From positions 1 to 17,968 of the forward strand of contig JASCIV010000504.1 of the NCBI GenBank assembly GCA_030374735.1: a DNA stretch of 17,968 nucleotides, given 5' to 3'. Both the position numbers and the translations under genes were made by a program. The DNA is from Gracilaria caudata. Taxonomy: Eukaryota > Rhodophyta > Florideophyceae > Gracilariales > Gracilariaceae. The notes beneath the pieces are model-generated. The model made no database searches. It saw nothing but the letters and a program-made list of their open reading frames with translations, and was not told the origin of the DNA. This document shows positions 16,145 through 17,968 of this stretch, piece by piece. Each line of letters starts with the position of its first letter. Position 1 is the stretch's first letter.

Positions 16145-17375
16145 CTCAAAATTGTAGTCAGATATACGCCCCTGGTGACAAACCAATCAGTGACATCTGA
16201 CTCTCGACGATCGACTTGAGTGTAGCGTCTTCGATATGATATGTATTGAAGCTACAGCGTGCTGACATTGCAATGAGTTGTATTTCTTTGAAGCTCAATT
16301 CTAAACTATTGTCCCCTGTGCACAGCCCCGGAAGACAGAATGTTATACTGCTGCGCCATAGCACAGGACCCGCTAATTATGCTTAGCTAAACTTGTCGCG
16401 TAAGGGAGAGTTGTTGGATTCTCGCTTCGCTGCTTTCTTTGAACCCTATCCGTCTGTAGAATGGCAAACCGGCAAACCGCTCTAACCAGAAGTTGCCGAG
16501 ATCGAGTGAGATATGATTAGATGCCCTAGAGGTTCAAAGTTCATGTAGAGTACGCTTCTGATGCTACGAAGGTGGCCAGCGTAGAGGTTCCTATAGATTT
16601 AAATGATCATATAACGACCACTCAGGCACACAGTTGAATAAGAGATACTTTCACTCGTCATCTCTCTCGAAGAAGGCAGGCCTTGGTAGATTTTTTTGTC
16701 CACCGCGGATTGGAGAAGCAAATCCACGGTATTTGGAAACAGAGGTACAAGCTGTTCCTCCCCTATCCATCGATGTGACAGAGAACTTTGAAGAGGATGA
16801 ACTAAACTTTGAATCAAAAGATGTTGATCCTCAGGTAGCTGTGACGGAGATCATTTGAGACAGCAAGGAAGTAGCTCTCAACGAGTTCACATTTATAGGT
16901 GGAAGTGCTTTGAGCAAAGATGCTGCTCCTTCCGTTCTCTTTTTCTGTTATTCCTAATCTAGATTAATTAATTCTAACTGAAATGATTGGAGCAAATGCG
17001 CCCCAAAGAAGCGTTACGGAAAGAAGGCTTTGTCAGTTGCGAGACAGATGCACGCGCAATAGCGAAGACTGAGCGCATAGAAGATGTGGGTGGAGACATT
17101 GAAGCACGGTCACACGTAACCCGACAGAGAGCTTATGGAGAGTGGCACTAATGGCGTCGAACATGGACAGTTTGCCTAGTGTGAAAATCCTCGTGGCGAC
17201 AATCACGCCGCTGGGAACGAAAGCAACTCTTTACGCATAACTGGGACGACGAAAGGACGGCGAGAAAGCTAGAAACTGCACAGAGATAATGAGAACGGGG
17301 GGGTTTCAACGTTAGCTGGGAGAAGACGATTTCGTTGGCAAGTATGAGCTTCATGGGCGGTTGTGGATCCACTTC

Positions 17376-17393
17376 CATCTCAATCTATCTCGA
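17376..17393 (-). repeat. 18-bp match beyond the stop codon of the second dioxygenase copy
   Basis: CATCTCAATCTATCTCGA occurs here and at 11983-12000, where it covers the stop codon and last codons of the first dioxygenase copy. It marks the right-hand limit of detectable homology downstream of the two genes. In this copy it lies past an earlier stop and in a different frame. Confidence 0.85.
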
Positions 17394-17402
17394 AACCCTC
17401 AG

Positions 17403-17968
17403 TCAATTGAGACGCCTGCGCTTGACCTTATCATCAACTGTTATTCCTTCGCCATTTACAAGAAATTGTTGTATGTCCCGTAGCTCCTCTTGGTCCAGTT
17501 GGTACTGCTTCAATTTATCTTCATGGATATAGTCCGTTTTCGTGATGATTACATAAGAGTTAGATCTATTGCCAAGCACCTCGGCAGTTGCACAGTGTTT
17601 TTCGGTTGTGTTGAACGTGCCCCAGAAATGCTTTCGGGCAAAGTTCGACGCATGTTTGTGATCCACAAACGCTTTGTACTTCATTGAAGGGGCACTGCTG
17701 CGGAGAAAAGCTGTGACATCAGGGTGTTTGGGCACGCAAGCGTGTGGCTGTACATTGGTACCGACTGGCTTAGGATATCGCAATTGTCTCGCGCGAGCCG
17801 CAGCAACTGACACCACATGAGGATCACCAGCCCTTTCTCTCACTTGCGGCGCGCGTAGTGTCTCTCGAAGTAGTGGCGCGCAATTTGTGCTGATTATCTT
17901 GCTAGATAGTTCACCAAGCAGCTGCTCGTCCCTCGGATCTGCACAAAGCAACGCCCCGAAAACATCAC
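17403..17968 (-). CDS. Second copy of the 2-oxoglutarate/Fe(II) dioxygenase, C-terminal part only
   Basis: The frame runs off the window edge and covers the last about 188 residues. By eye it is about 79% identical over 181 residues to the C-terminal domain of the gene at 11987-14506, on the same strand, starting at DVFGALLCADPRDEQ. Strongly kept blocks are STNCAPLLRETLRAPQVRER, HASNFARKHFWGTFN, YVIITK and KQYQLDQEELRDIQ. It ends at KRRRLN, eight residues earlier than the first copy. The spacing to the 18-bp homology beyond is one base shorter, so a 1-nt deletion or local rearrangement created the earlier stop. The catalytic half lies outside the window, so activity cannot be judged. Most changes look conservative, suggesting a maintained gene. 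Confidence 0.88.
   Translation of the reverse strand, partial: DVFGALLCADPRDEQLLGELSSKIISTNCAPLLRETLRAPQVRERAGDPHVVSVAAARARQLRYPKPVGTNVQPHACVPKHPDVTAFLRSSAPSMKYKAFVDHKHASNFARKHFWGTFNTTEKHCATAEVLGNRSNSYVIITKTDYIHEDKLKQYQLDQEELRDIQQFLVNGEGITVDDKVKRRRLN

Larger units (their letters stand above)
14507..17375. other. AT-rich, hairpin-rich gene-free region between two dioxygenase copies
   Basis: About 2.9 kb separate the 5' end of one dioxygenase gene from the 3' end of the next. No open frame with an ATG start resembles a known protein. The contents are several inverted repeats, clusters of TGACTGAC, a 21-bp imperfect tandem and weak hints of retroelement-like protein on the minus strand near 16.2-16.4 kb. 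The first about 130 bp (14507-14640) remain GC-rich and are probably the dioxygenase promoter, with a CACGTG at 14583. Confidence 0.6.

Noticed and set aside
16634..16858. A 74-codon forward frame with acidic C-terminal sequence
   Set aside because: It begins with TTG and contains no internal ATG, and I recognise no family. It could be an exon or a retroelement scrap, but there is no support.
1..17968. CRISPR arrays, bacterial operons, prophage or defence islands
   Set aside because: No spaced identical repeats of the right length exist, and the genes are eukaryotic with spliceosomal introns.

Overview
The window is nuclear DNA of a eukaryote, probably an intron-poor protist or alga. Three clear spliceosomal introns of 76 to 122 nt (GTAAGT or GTACGT donors, CAG acceptors) interrupt genes that are otherwise mostly single-exon. 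There are no bacterial operon features, and the genes (an INCENP-like protein, a membrane RING-H2 protein, a eukaryote-style CTP synthase) are eukaryotic. I cannot name the lineage. Red algae, stramenopiles or a zoosporic fungus would all fit, but that is a guess from gene style only.

Layout. Positions 1-8145 are a dense, forward-strand housekeeping block: a three-exon membrane RING-H2 protein (212-1826), a single-exon CTP synthase (2242-4119) and a long single-exon INCENP orthologue with its Aurora-binding IN-box (4408-8145). A two-exon cytosolic thioredoxin (8710-9125, minus strand) converges on INCENP. From about 9.1 kb the sequence becomes sparse. It holds about 2 kb with no convincing gene, then a detached C-terminal fragment of a sugar-lactone oxidase (about 11107-11400) and a tandem pair of about 152-bp repeats (11610-11916). 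Next comes a large 2-oxoglutarate/Fe(II) dioxygenase gene (11987-14506, minus). After it lie 2.9 kb of AT-rich, hairpin-rich, gene-free DNA. The window ends inside a second, about 79% identical copy of the dioxygenase gene on the same strand (17403 to the end).

Base composition falls along the window: very GC- and CpG-rich in the first 5 kb, intermediate from inside the INCENP gene onward, and AT-rich at 14.6-17 kb. The right half therefore looks like an accessory, duplicating region beside a conserved housekeeping block.

The genes do not form one pathway. CTP synthase supplies CTP for nucleic-acid and lipid synthesis, and INCENP scaffolds Aurora kinase in mitosis. Both are proliferation genes, and each has a suggestive but unproven promoter motif (an E2F-like site and a CRE palindrome). 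The most unusual items are the RING protein's two-membrane-span, DUF3592-like lumenal loop, the duplicated dioxygenase with a conserved uncharacterised C-terminal domain, and the structured tandem repeat beside the lactone-oxidase fragment. I did not find a clearly new defence or mobile system.
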